Assembly: GCA_947396885.1 (NCBI GenBank)
Contig: OX377204.1
Coordinates: 44,565,139-44,629,138, forward strand
Direction of reading: 5' to 3'
Origin: Heligmosomoides polygyrus polygyrus
Taxonomy: Eukaryota > Nematoda > Chromadorea > Rhabditida > Heligmosomidae
Length of the DNA stretch: 64,000 bases
In this document: in pieces, positions 32,836 through 42,941 of the stretch
Layout of the letters: each line of letters starts with the position of its first letter
Numbering within the stretch: position 1 is the stretch's first letter
Position numbers and translations under genes: made by a program
The notes under the pieces: model-generated
What the model saw: only the letters and a program-made list of their open reading frames with translations
Told to the model about the DNA's origin: nothing
The model's database searches: none

Positions 32836-34284
32836 ATGGGATTTCCTCATCCGGCCATCCCTTCTGTGGCTTCTGCTCACGGTCCTGTTCGCAAGATCAC
32901 CGTGGAGGAAACAGAAGCGGCTCTGAAGAAGATGAAGCCCGGTAAGGCGACAGGGCCGGATGATCTGGCAGCCGATGCTTGGAAGTCGAAGCTCTGGTAT
33001 CCTGCTGAGTGGTTGACTGAGCTTGGAGAAGGCTTCAACCAGGTAGTAAAGGAGAAGAAAGTACCGGAGTGTTGGCACAACAGTATGACGATTCCGATCT
33101 GGAAGAAGAAGGGCAGTCCTGCGGACTGCTTCAATTACCGTCCGATTCGCTTGCTTTCGCATAGCATGAAGATCTTCGAGCGAATCCTCGATAGAAGAAT
33201 CCGTGAAATCGTCAAGCTCTCCGTCAACCAGTGCGGTTTTGTGTGTGGTTGTGGGACCATTGATGCTATACACGCCGCCCGCCTCCTGGTGGAGAAGCAG
33301 ACAGAAACCGGTGCATATCGCCTTTCTCGACTTGAAGAAGGCTTTCGATCGCGTACCGCGTGAGGTTATATGGTACGCCTTGCGACGACACAACGTACCT
33401 GAGGAACTTATAGAGTGGGTGCGGATGCTCTATTCTTGCCCAAAGAGTAGAGTGCAAGCTGCAGCTGGAACCTCAATGGAGTTTCCCATCTCTGTTGGGG
33501 TGTACCAGGGTTCTGCGCTTTCTCCACTCCTCTTTGTTGTCGTCATGGATTCCATTACACGAGATCTTCAGCAGCCTGATCCATGGACGCTGCGAAAGAC
33601 GATCTCGAGCGGCAGGTGCAAGATTGGTGCGACCGTCAGGCGAGGTTCGGACTCAAATTGAACGTCAAGAAGACCGAGTACCTAACGACTGACGTGAACG
33701 AGTCCGGCTCCATTAAGATTAACGGTACTGAACTTGCACGCACTTCGGTGTTTAAATACCTGGGATCAGCAATAGCGTCTGACGGCGGTCTGATGGTTGA
33801 AGTGAACTCACGCGTGAGTGCAGCTTGGTCCAAGTGGCGTTCGCTAACTGGCGTGCTCTGTGATAGGAAGATCCTAGGGCACCTGAAGTCGAAGATTTAC
33901 AGAGCCGTCTTGCGGCCAGTAGCGATGTACGGCGCTTAGTGTTGGCCTGCGACTAAGGAAGTTGAAACGCGCCTCAGCGTCATGGAGACGAAGATGCTGC
34001 GCAGTACGGCTGGAGTCACCCGCATGGACCGCATCAAAAATGATGCTATTCGGCAGAAGTTCGGTGTCGCGCCGATAGCGGACAAGATGCGCGAAGCTCG
34101 CTTGCGATGGTACGGCCACGTTCTGCGTGGGAAAGAAGATAGCGTCCGCAAGACAGGCCTTGAGTTGGAAGTATCTGGAAAGCGGCCTAGAGGACGCCCG
34201 AAGCAGCGTTGGTCCGATACGTCACACAAGGACATGAAAGTAGCTGGAGTCCATCCTGATCAAGCGCAGGATCGGGAAAGGTAG
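32836..34284 (+). pseudogene. Lineage B reverse transcriptase, catalytic box deleted
   Basis: RT blocks are readable across three frames: MKPGKATGPDDLAADAWK, IWKKKGSPADCFNYRPIRLL, then HIAFLDLKKAFDRVP (catalytic block A), YQGSALSPLLFVVVMD (block B), and directly AAKDDLERQVQDW. The YADD-type block C expected between PWTL and KDDLERQ is missing, with the joint at about 33592. The thumb and C-terminal region follow (LKLNVKKTEYLTTDV, FKYLGSAIASDGGL, RWYGHVLRGKED). Block C holds two of the three catalytic aspartates, so this copy cannot polymerise. Confidence 0.85.
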
Positions 34285-34332
34285 CGTCGTAACACCAGAA
34301 GAGCGAACCCTGCGACGATGCGGGACAAACGT

Positions 34333-34348
34333 TGAAGAAGAAGAAGAA

Positions 34349-34395
<47 letters not shown>

Positions 34396-34478
34396 AGAAG
34401 AAGAAGAAGAAGAAGAAGAAGAAGAGGAAGGAGAAGAAGAAGAAGAAGAAGAAGAAGAAGAAGAAGAAGGAAGAAGAA

Positions 34479-34525
<47 letters not shown>

Positions 34526-34560
34526 AGAAGAAGAAGAAGATAATGAAGGAGAAGAAGAAG

Positions 34561-34591
<31 letters not shown>

Positions 34592-34592
34592 T
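34333..34592. repeat. GAA trinucleotide tract at the LINE 3' end
   Basis: About 260 bases of GAA/AAG with occasional AGG, GGAAGG and TAATGA interruptions begin directly after GACAAACGTT of the LINE tail. The poly-lysine, poly-glutamate and poly-serine/phenylalanine frames over it are artefacts. The tract probably grew from the LINE's own 3' repeat. Confidence 0.95.
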
Positions 34593-35142
34593 CTGACCCT
34601 GAGGCTCGGGGCTTTATCAGAACTCACGTGTCGTATTCTCTATCAGATAAAAGGATGGTATAGCCTTGTGGGCTGGATGACCAAACGACTTTTTGAGCTC
34701 ATAAAGGGCCAACTTCTTGTTTTGGCCTAAACCTGATGAAAACTAGATGTAGCGCGTTCAAAGAGTAGGACCAACTCTATACAGCATGGGCCCCTGGAGC
34801 CAATGGAGACATGCCTTACGATGGTAAGAAATGAAATGCTTACGGACTACTTGCAATCAAGTTTCCTCCTGCATATGAAGGATGATACCAAGCTTGATGC
34901 CTACTCTTCATGAGTAAGGGTCCGCAAGAAGCTGCTGCTGAAATAGCAACGTTCAGTCTAGAATTAAAGCTAGTCATAGGGCCAAGTACAGAGGACATTT
35001 ATTTGTACACCTTGTTTGGGAGCGACTGAAAAGTTTGTACGCAGTTCGGACCTTGAGATTTCCACGATGAATGAAACACAAAATAGAAGAGAAAATTAAA
35101 ATAGAAGAGAGTATAAAAATTTTTGAACCACATTTTTCCTAG
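34593..35142. other. No recognised feature
   Basis: No motif-bearing frame. The sequence directly before 35143 is pyrimidine-rich and ends TTTTTCCTAG, discussed with the next entry. Confidence 0.35.
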
Positions 35143-35347
35143 AGAAACTGAAGGAATAGTGAAGCAGGTCTGGGAGCGAGTACTCGATGAAATACTGATT
35201 GGGTGCCCGCAAGACGGGCCATTGTCTTTTGCACTTCTCGATTTCGTAATTCGAGGTCCGGTGGGGATGATGGCAGTGCCGGAAACGACAACCCAACCCA
35301 TGATCAAAATAGACCTTTGTAGTGCGTTTTCTGCCACACTTGGATGA
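35143..35347 (+). CDS. Unrecognised open frame, possible terminal exon
   Basis: After an acceptor-like TTTTTCCTAG the plus strand stays open for 68 codons (ETEGIVKQVWERVLDEILIG, then ALLDFVIRGPVGMMAVPETT, ending FSATLG) to a TGA. Composition is protein-like and free of repeats. There is no ATG, and I could not find an upstream exon with matching phase. The minus-strand frame over the same bases is longer, so this may be chance. Confidence 0.25.
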
Positions 35348-35379
35348 CATTGATAATGCGCAATGATGCGGCTCGACGG

Positions 35380-36001
35380 CTGTCACCTACGCTGTTGTAG
35401 GTGACGTCGTCGGTCGTCGACAGCGTCTGTGGCGGCATCGGCGATTCGGCGGTAGCGACGTCGGCGGCGGAATTATAACATCCCCTGCGAAGCTCTCGGC
35501 GACGTCCTCGACTCGTCGCTGAGGTATAACATAGGCCTATGTGCATGTGCATTGTGCGTCGCGATTGCCATCCTCCGCCGACGCGGTTCCCGCTTTTCCA
35601 GGCGGTCCTGCGGCACTGCTCACCCTCACTCGGACGGCCGTTAGTGCTGGCATAGAATACAGGATGTAGAGGTAGCGTCTCAATGTAAGAGACGAAGAAA
35701 GCCCGTAGTGGTAGAGAACAAGCGAGAATTCATTAACGCCATCAAAGGAATAGGCCTAGTTACCACTACGGACGATACACATCCACCGACCCAGGGCCGC
35801 CAGGTTCGCCAGGATTGACAAGAAGTCGAAGGTACTGTAGCAAACTCGAACATTATTTTAAGGCCAGATTTTGAATGGCGCTAGAGGAGCGATCACGAAA
35901 TCTTTATGTTTGCCGTTTGTTGTCAGTCTCTCGAACTCAGGATCTCTGGAAAAGATACTGTAGCTTACAAGGCTTTTGTACTGTGGTTGTGGTAACGAAC
36001 A
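35380..36001. repeat. GC-rich repeat and unassigned sequence up to the gap
   Basis: 35390-35545 is rich in GTCG and CGACG and its end is the inverted partner of 30585-30690. The remainder to 36001 shows nothing I recognise. Confidence 0.4.
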
Positions 36002-36201
36002 NNNNNNNNNNNNNNNNNNNNNNNNNNNNNNNNNNNNNNNNNNNNNNNNNNNNNNNNNNNNNNNNNNNNNNNNNNNNNNNNNNNNNNNNNNNNNNNNNNN
36101 NNNNNNNNNNNNNNNNNNNNNNNNNNNNNNNNNNNNNNNNNNNNNNNNNNNNNNNNNNNNNNNNNNNNNNNNNNNNNNNNNNNNNNNNNNNNNNNNNNNN
36201 N
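36002..36201. other. Assembly gap, 200 N
   Basis: Exactly 200 unknown bases. Frames crossing it have no meaning. True distance and orientation across this point are unknown. Confidence 0.99.
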
Positions 36202-37168
36202 AGAAGTTCCTCGTTTTTGCAATGAATCATTTTGGTCTGACGCAAAAGGTAAGGATGTACTATGTCTCCATTTATGAAGTGAAAACAGGCGCTATAACTA
36301 AAAAGAAGGGGCCAAGACTAGGGCTCCAAATAGTAGTGCTCTAGACACGTGCAGTCAGCCTGCAGTGCAGCCTTGCCACATGGCAAAGTCAACATGGACC
36401 ACCTCTGAAATGCGTAGAGCAAGAAACATGCTTTATGTCTACAATACAGTTCATGCATTTGCTTCCTGATGAAGAAGGGGAAAATAACCATTTAACACCT
36501 GTGACCTGACTGATGAGCTGAAGGATCAGTCGGTAGCACGAGAAATTCGCCCTCAGTTTGCTCAGCTGCTGGAGGAAAATTTTCAAATGTAATGTCTCCC
36601 TCGATAAGAATTTGACCTCTGCGACAATACAAAACGTTTTGTTGCACAGGTTGACCTGCATTCTCATGAGGTTTTTTCGAAGACGGATTTCCCCGTCGAA
36701 GTGGTTGTGACTACGGTTCATAGAATATTTCCTTCAGAACATTCAGGAATCCCGCACAACAGTGCAGAACATCCCGAGTCGTAGGCAACAGGTGCAAGAC
36801 CCGTTAGAAGTTTGATCGACAGGCGTGAAATGCCAACGTTAATGGGATATTTGAGCATATATCGGAAAACGACGAACCAGAAGCTAAAATGCTACCAGGG
36901 TTAAGCCTTGTGCATGTTTCATACTCCGCGCACTCGTCCCACTGAATTCATTTCATCAGATGTCTCTTTGATCTCTTAGCATTTTAAGCAATGAGCCTAT
37001 GATGAAACCAACACACGAGTTCATCGGCTCTAGAAGACTAGAGCTTCGCGATATTTAATTAATTGCTTAAATGTATGATCAACTAATGGTACGTGGATTA
37101 CGATAATGCTTATTTGGTCTGGCAGACCTGTACTTATGCGGATATATTTTAATTTCAATATGGTGCTT
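36202..37168. other. No gene recognised; upstream region of the SXP/RAL-2 gene
   Basis: No frame with a motif. It may hold distal regulatory sequence for the gene at 37988, but nothing specific is visible. Confidence 0.35.
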
Positions 37169-37352
37169 TAAATCCGATAATATTTTTGGAGCAACATAAT
37201 AAAGCTGTAGGTGCCTGAGTCAGTGCTAAGCGATTTGCAGACTTGTTTACTTCTCGCTCCTAAATCCGATAATATTTTTGGAGCAACATAATAAAGCTGT
37301 AGGTGCCTGAGTCAGTGCTACGCGATTTGCAGACTTGTTTACTTCTCGCTCC
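37169..37352. repeat. Tandem duplication, two 92-bp units
   Basis: TAAATCCGATAATATTTTTG and the following 72 bases occur at 37169 and again at 37261. I see one mismatch (CTAAGCG against CTACGCG), so the duplication is recent. It lies about 640 bp upstream of the SXP/RAL-2 start codon. Confidence 0.9.
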
Positions 37353-37977
37353 TCCTATCATCAGCAAACAGAAGTTAACCAGCGATAAGCTGATTCTACA
37401 AATTTCGACGCAGGTCTGCCTATAAGTAAGCTCTCGAGAAAGTGAACTACTAAGCGAGCATCACCCTCTCGTTCCTCTTAATTGTAACTTAGTTCATAAG
37501 TTATGAAAATTTATAATCACGCTCGTTTAGACTAGCACGCAGTCTAAATATTTTGCCCTTTCTGTCTTTCAATTTAGATTAAATATTGGGTTGTCCTAGA
37601 AAACACTTCGGCTCCAAACTCCAATTTGTAGTTCTCTGCTAGATGCTATTATATTGAGTCATAAGTACTAGAACGCTTCTTCGATTACCTCGTGGTACTC
37701 CATCAGCTCTTGACATTGTTACCATCTGCCAGTAGCACAATTCTTCAAGAAACTCCCGTTTCTCATGCCTTCATTTCTCAAGGCGTTATGATCTGGATCC
37801 GATTTGATGTTGTATTCGTGAATTAAAGATTTTCGCACTGGTAGAGAATCCCTGATAGGAGCTTTGTTTTAAAAATAGACCAGTGAACAGCAATTACTGA
37901 GTTATCTTCCGAAGATTGTACTGGCTATTCGGTCTAGTACAACATCCACTCTTATAGTAAGATGCTTATGGATAAGC

Positions 37978-37987
37978 TTTGTTTCAG
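37978..37987 (+). promoter_or_regulatory. Candidate spliced-leader trans-splice acceptor
   Basis: CTTTGTTTCAG ends immediately before the ATG of the SXP/RAL-2 gene. Nematode 3' splice sites follow TTTTCAG, and an acceptor with no intron donor upstream, abutting the start codon, is the usual sign of SL trans-splicing. Confidence 0.55.
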
Positions 37988-39485
37988 ATGAAATTTCCCC
38001 TGCTGGTTGTTCTAGGAGCCTTTGTTTTGAACGTGAATGGATGGCTGAGAGGCAAACGTTAGTTTCCTTCTCCATTGACTCGTGATGAATTAGCTGAAGA
38101 TCTCAAACGGTTTTCAGCGCTCAGCAAGCTGGATCTACCAACTGCCCAACTCGAACAACACTACCATCACAGGCTGCCTCCGTTCCTGAAGTGACTCACA
38201 TTTCAGTCTCGTAATGAACACTTGTATAATCATCAATCCAGCTTCCCTTATCTCCAAAGCAAACCGTTTCCGGTTCTGGCTTTTTAGCTATGTGACCACA
38301 CCTTTAATCAGCTTGAGTGAACCTTAAGTTAAGATATTATATTTCATTTTCTGAATGCTTCAGGAAGGCGGGAATTGGCAGCGGTACAATGTGACAGTCA
38401 TTCCTGCTTTTTTTGCAGGAAATCTCACCTTCGTCTTTCACAGATCATTGCTGAGAATACGGAACCGCATTTGCACACCCTCTCGAGTGGATGGTTGGCT
38501 GCGGCAAGCTTGCCTTATGCGACAGCACACTATAGATATCAAGCAATAAACGCCTAATGTGGAAACTAGGCAGTTTTAACGGGGAAGGGGGAGGGGGGGG
38601 GGGGGCACTGCCATTCAATTATAATCTTTCGAAGGCAAACGAAAACCCCACGAATAGAAGTAACATTGATCGGCACTGTAACTACGCAAGCAGCTGTACT
38701 TTCAAGGAACGTTACGGAGGATGCACGCTGGGAATTCTTCGGAATAGTGAGGGACTTGAGCACATCTATGAACGAAAAAGCGAAGGAAATCCAGGCTTGG
38801 GCCAAACGACAAGGGCCTTCAGTGGAGGTGAGTAATGGACTTCGTAAAAGGATAGTAATGATGAGAAACTGGAGGAAAGCTTGTAGGAGGGCGTGGCGAA
38901 GTACTTCAAGAAAATGGACAAGTTCTGGAATAAGGTAAACGACAACACCAAAAGAACCCTCAACGAGCTGCCCACTGTTTATCCAAAAGTGGGTTTTCTG
39001 TTTAGTTTCTTATTGCTCATTGGAAATTTCAACTTAATGGCATTTAACGACGTCTGTTTGCAGCTTTCAAACAGTTGCAAAGACGAGAGAATAAGTACGT
39101 GTAAAGATTGCATGAAGGTGGTGTGCCTCCTGGATCTCAGAAGCTAGAATCTTGCGAACAGGAGCGGAAAACCCTCAAACGTTAATTTCGATCAAGCAGA
39201 ACTTGAAAAAATGAATTTTACCCGCCAGCATTGCATACGTTGCAGGTTCACGAAATCATGTCCAACATGGATCTCACTCCGAGGGAGATCTACACCAAGA
39301 TTCGAGAGCTGAAACTCGATTCTGTTACGTCTCATTCGCTGCACGCCGTTGTGATGGCTGTAATTCATTCCGATGCCGACAGGGATTCGTATTTCATGAA
39401 CGCGGACACCTTCCTTGAAAGTGGGTTTGCCTCTGTTAACCAACCTGCTGTGGGATCTGAAGTATATGCCTGTCTGGGTTTCTAA
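37988..39485 (+). CDS. SXP/RAL-2 (DUF148) family secreted protein, six exons
   Basis: Proposed exons: 37988-38057, 38118-38190, 38707-38827, 38887-38992, 39064-39098, 39246-39485, totalling 645 nt and 214 residues with phases that agree. Residues 1-18 form a signal peptide (MKFPLLVVLGAFVLNVNG). Residues 44-48 are PPFLK, then VTEDARWEFFGIVRD and IQAWAKRQGP, the hallmark start of the SXP/RAL-2 domain. FKQLQRREN (125-133) and MDLTPREIYTKIREL (143-157) fit its second half. Members are small secreted helical proteins, found only in nematodes, often immunodominant antigens; some bind cations and the exact role is unknown. Exon 4's donor (GG/gttttc) is weak, and an alternative donor at 38934 would shift the frame. 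The C-terminal 50 residues are unlike typical members. No stop or frameshift is seen. Confidence 0.8.
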
Positions 39486-40200
39486 CCACAGCTCTGGTAG
39501 TATTCATGGATCTTGCTCATAGTTTTACATCTTCGGAAGACAATCGGCTTATATGAAAACAGGTCGCTCTCATAACAGAAGATGGAGAAACGTGATTCCT
39601 AAAGGTGTTTTAATTCCTCGTGGCTCGCGTAATCCTTTGCCGAACCGAAATGTTCTAAAAGGTGTTCAATCCAGAAAAAAAGCAGTTGTACTACAAACAC
39701 TTCTAAGCTGATCCGTTGCAAGGCTTTAAGCTCATATCGATGATATCTGGTCCAAAGCCGAAATATAAATGATGTTTTCAGGAGTCGCCGGCCCAAAGAT
39801 CAGGAAGCATTTCAGCCTTCCAGGGAGCAACAAACAGTGATCGCAGTTTAATTTTTGTCAAATAAACTCTGCACTTTATCCGTTGATGGCCAAGTTTTGT
39901 AACTCCAACAGTGGAGGCGACAAATTTTCATTCTGAGCTACCAGCGAGGCCTGTTTAGGTCCGACACGCCAGAACATTCAAGTAGGGTGTCACATGTAAC
40001 AGGATATCACTTCCGTCCACAACCAGAGCAGCCATGCCACCGCTTAATTGTATCAATATTCAGCTGTAGCTTCCTGTCCGAAATAAGATGAAGATATCCG
40101 TACTGTGCACTTGCAAAAGCGCTCAGCAAACCGCAAATCAACCCCCAGATTTGTACTTTTGACCACTATCCTACAACTCAGCATCGCTATCCACCTACTA
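39486..40200 (+). other. Probable 3' UTR and downstream sequence
   Basis: The first clear AATAAA after the stop is at 39861, which would give a 3' UTR near 390 bases, long for a gene of this kind. No other gene is visible to 40200. Confidence 0.4.
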
Positions 40201-40470
40201 GGGAAGGGTTTCGACCTCCCATGGAACTTCATTATGAGACCTAGATCATTAGAAAGAGCTCGGAATGCTGATTACGAATACGGGTGCGAAAATTGCAAAG
40301 TGAAACTCCTGAGCGAGTTATGGTCTGCCAAAATCGGGCGGCCTCACGACGGGCTGGCCGTGCGACACAGCTGGCGCGAAAGTGGTGAGCCATCGGGGCT
40401 CCGTAAGAATGGCCCGCCAGCTGTGGTGGTGGGGCAGAGGTTGTGCTTCCGCTCGTCATATGTGACATCG
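40201..40470 (+). repeat. Dispersed repeat D, plus copy
   Basis: GGGAAGGGTTTCGACC through GGTGGGGCAGAGG is matched inverted at 45365-45660. Both copies keep a stop-free frame (ERARNADYEYGC, LLSELWSAKIG, WRESGEPSGLR), but substitutions fall at all codon positions, so the frame is probably not selected. Confidence 0.75.
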
Positions 40471-40673
40471 CTTGTTCGTTCCCATTGATCTGGTTTTTTG
40501 CACACCAGTATTTCGAAATGACCTTTTGTTCTGAACTATGACCTGCGTTAGATTAAATAGCCGGGAAAACAACCATACACGTTTGTAAAAATGCTTGAAG
40601 GCAAAAACTGATACGGCGACATTTTTATTTACATTTTGCACAAATAGAGTCCAAATCATGTATTGAACAAGTA

Positions 40674-42550
40674 TCATACTATATAATAATCCGCTAAGCG
40701 ATGAGTCACACTATCGATCGACGCGATGAGTCATAAAATAGGGGAAATTACGGGGAAGTTACGGGGGCACAAATTAAGGCAAGAAAATGGCGGAAAATCC
40801 ATTTTCTTGCCTTAATTTGCGCCCTGTGTTCTACGTGCCTGGCGACTCAGTAGACGAGCTGAACACGTCGCCAAACGTCCCTGGCGACTCGGTAGACGTG
40901 CCGAACACGTCGGCGACCGTGCATGGCGAGCCGTAGACGTGCCGAACACGCCGCCAAATTCAGCCCTGGCGGTATTCGAGGTCGCTGAACATGATTATGA
41001 AGCTCGTTTTTGAAGTGTAGATCACCATCGATCGATATTGATCAAACTATCGATTATGTATGGATGTCGTCCAAACGGTCCGAAACTTCAGCCCTAGGGG
41101 TAATCGAGTATGGAGTTTGTTTTTGAAGTGTAGACCACCATCGATCGATATCGATCGAAGTATCGATTATGTATGAATGTCGTCCAAGCGGTCCGAAACT
41201 TCAGCCGTGAGGGTAATTGAGGTCGCTGAACATGATTATGAGGTCCGTTTTTGAAGTGTAGATCACCATCGATCGATATCGATCAAATTATCGATTTTTT
41301 ATGGATGTCGTCTAAACGGTCCGAAACATCAGCCCCAGAAGTAATCGAGGTCGCTGAACACGATTATGAAGTTCGTTTTTGAAGTGTCGATTGCCATCAA
41401 CTGATATTGAACAAATTACAGAAGACGTGCCGAACACGTCGCCCACGTGCCTGGGGTTCAGAAGGCGTGCCGAAGACGTTTTCCGACGTCCCTGGTGGTT
41501 CAGAAGACGTGCCGAACATGTCGTCCTCTAAGGAAGATCATTGAGGGGGACCAGTAGTAATGGGGAACGAGTTCTACTAAGGGGGAGTAAAGAGTGACCA
41601 CCAAATCGCCCTATGTATAAAAGAGGAAGGGTTTTTAGTCCAAAGTTAGTCCCTTGGACTTTGTGTGCTTCTTTCTGTAAGTTTGAGGGATATTTGGCAA
41701 TTGTCCAATACTGTTGTTTACCATCGACGTCTCACTGCCAGAAGGTTGGTGGCACCCATATGACATGGTCTCGAAGCACGTCTCTATTGTTTTTGGCTAT
41801 TTGCCAAGACCAAGGAACACCCGACGAGGTTGACGAGGTTTCGCAAGACGCGTCTGTGGGTCATACATCATTGTTCCTTCCCAGCTCTGCTGTATGGCGC
41901 ATTTGCGTTATTTTGCCTCATTATACTATATAATATCCGCTAAGCGATGAGTCACACTATCGATCGGCGATGAGTCATAAAATAGGGGAAATTAAGGGGC
42001 ACAAATTAATTCAAGAAATTAGCGGAAAATACTCAGACGGCTCCTGCGCGCGTGGCGACTCAGTAGACGAGCAGAACATGTCGGCGACGGTGCATGGCGA
42101 GCCGTAGACGTGGCGAGCACGTCGGCGACCGTGCATAGTGAGCCGTAGACGTGCCGAAGACGTCGGCAACCGTGCCTGGGCATTTAGATGATCATCGACG
42201 GAAGGCCTTCACAGCAGAGGAGACAATCAATATCGATCGATATTATCGATTTTTTGCGGATGTCGTTCAAGCGGCACGAAATTCAGAGCTGGGGCTAATC
42301 GAGGTCGCTGAGCACGAATCGGAAGTCGACCAATCGATATCGATCAATATTATCGGTTTTCTGTGGGTGTCGTTCAAGCGGCACGAAACTTCAGCCCTGG
42401 GGCTGATCGAGGTCCTGACTGGTGGTTTTCTCCCAGACTTAACCGATCGGGGTGAAGATGGGGGGGGGGGGGGGTGGGACACGCCGGTGGTTTTCTTCCA
42501 GATTTAACCGATCGGGGTGGGGAGGGGGTGGGAGACACGCGGGTACTATG
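40674..42550. mobile_element. Repeat island with Helitron-like 5' ends
   Basis: Two starts are alike: TCATACTATATAATAATCCGC (40674) and TCATTATACTATATAATATCCG (about 41919), both followed by TAAGCGATGAGTCACACTATCG and GATGAGTCATAAAATAGGGG. TC plus TATA-rich 5' ends resemble Helitron termini, but I found no CTRR end with hairpin, so this is tentative. Each start is followed by tandem units around GACGTGCCGAACACGTCG (40840-40960 and 42050-42180), then units with CGATCGATATCGATC. A duplicated 60-bp G-rich unit (42420-42545) closes it. Confidence 0.45.
40964..41420. repeat. Tandem repeat, period about 110-130 bp, four units
   Basis: Units start at about 40964, 41090, 41203 and 41331 with CTTCAGCC or CATCAGCC, then AATCGAGGTCGCTGAACA, GTTTTTGAAGTGTAGA and CATCGATCGATATCGATC. 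The second unit lacks a short stretch. Diverged members recur at 42200-42420, 49170-49370 and, inverted, 51000-51090. Confidence 0.75.
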
Positions 42551-42941
42551 GCCGAAGGAGTGCTCCACAAGGAGGACGAAAGCACTGATTAACGCAAATA
42601 AATTACGTTTCTGAACTGTCTGAAGATAATGCCGACGTTGAAGAGATGTTGAGGATGGAAGGAGGGAGAGCTGGACGGCTTCATATCGAAGAACTACTAA
42701 CCTGATCTTAAAGACGGTAGACCAAGGTTCGAAATTATTAAGGTTTTCAAATATCTCTTTTTACTGCTAAGGTGCCGAGAAGGCTGCACAAGCAGAGCAG
42801 CTGCTTGAAGTGAGTGATCTTGGCATAGTGACTCTCTAAGGTCGCGCGAAGCGCGCAAGTGCAAAACACGCCGACAGGCGTGTCGGAGCACTTGTAGATG
42901 TTTCGAATAACTTAACAGCATATAAAATGTCATTTCGAAGA

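Larger units (their letters stand above)
31310..34332 (+). mobile_element. Endonuclease-RT retrotransposon, lineage B, nearly full length
   Basis: One plus-strand element with endonuclease (about 31540-32240), linker, reverse transcriptase (about 32800-33940) and a C-terminal domain ending RPRGRPKQRWSDT (about 34200). It ends in a GAA-rich tail. The protein is related to the RTE-type copies at 10437 and 42942 in architecture but differs in sequence throughout, so it is a separate lineage. It has stops at about 31803 and 34282, frameshifts, and loss of the catalytic YADD box, so it is dead. A decayed sister fragment lies at 28930. Confidence 0.8.

Noticed and set aside
34187..34730. Long frames of poly-K/E (plus) and poly-S/F (minus)
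   Set aside because: They are translations of the GAA tract and carry no other content.
30585..35545. GC-rich inverted pair as terminal repeats of a composite element around the LINE
   Set aside because: Similarity is limited to about 30-40 bases and no target duplication is visible at the outer edges.
35875..36344. Frames running through the N gap
   Set aside because: More than half of each is unknown sequence; no evidence of coding on either side.
40201..40488. Repeat D frame as a conserved gene
   Set aside because: Comparing the two copies codon by codon, amino-acid-changing differences clearly outnumber silent ones, as expected without selection.
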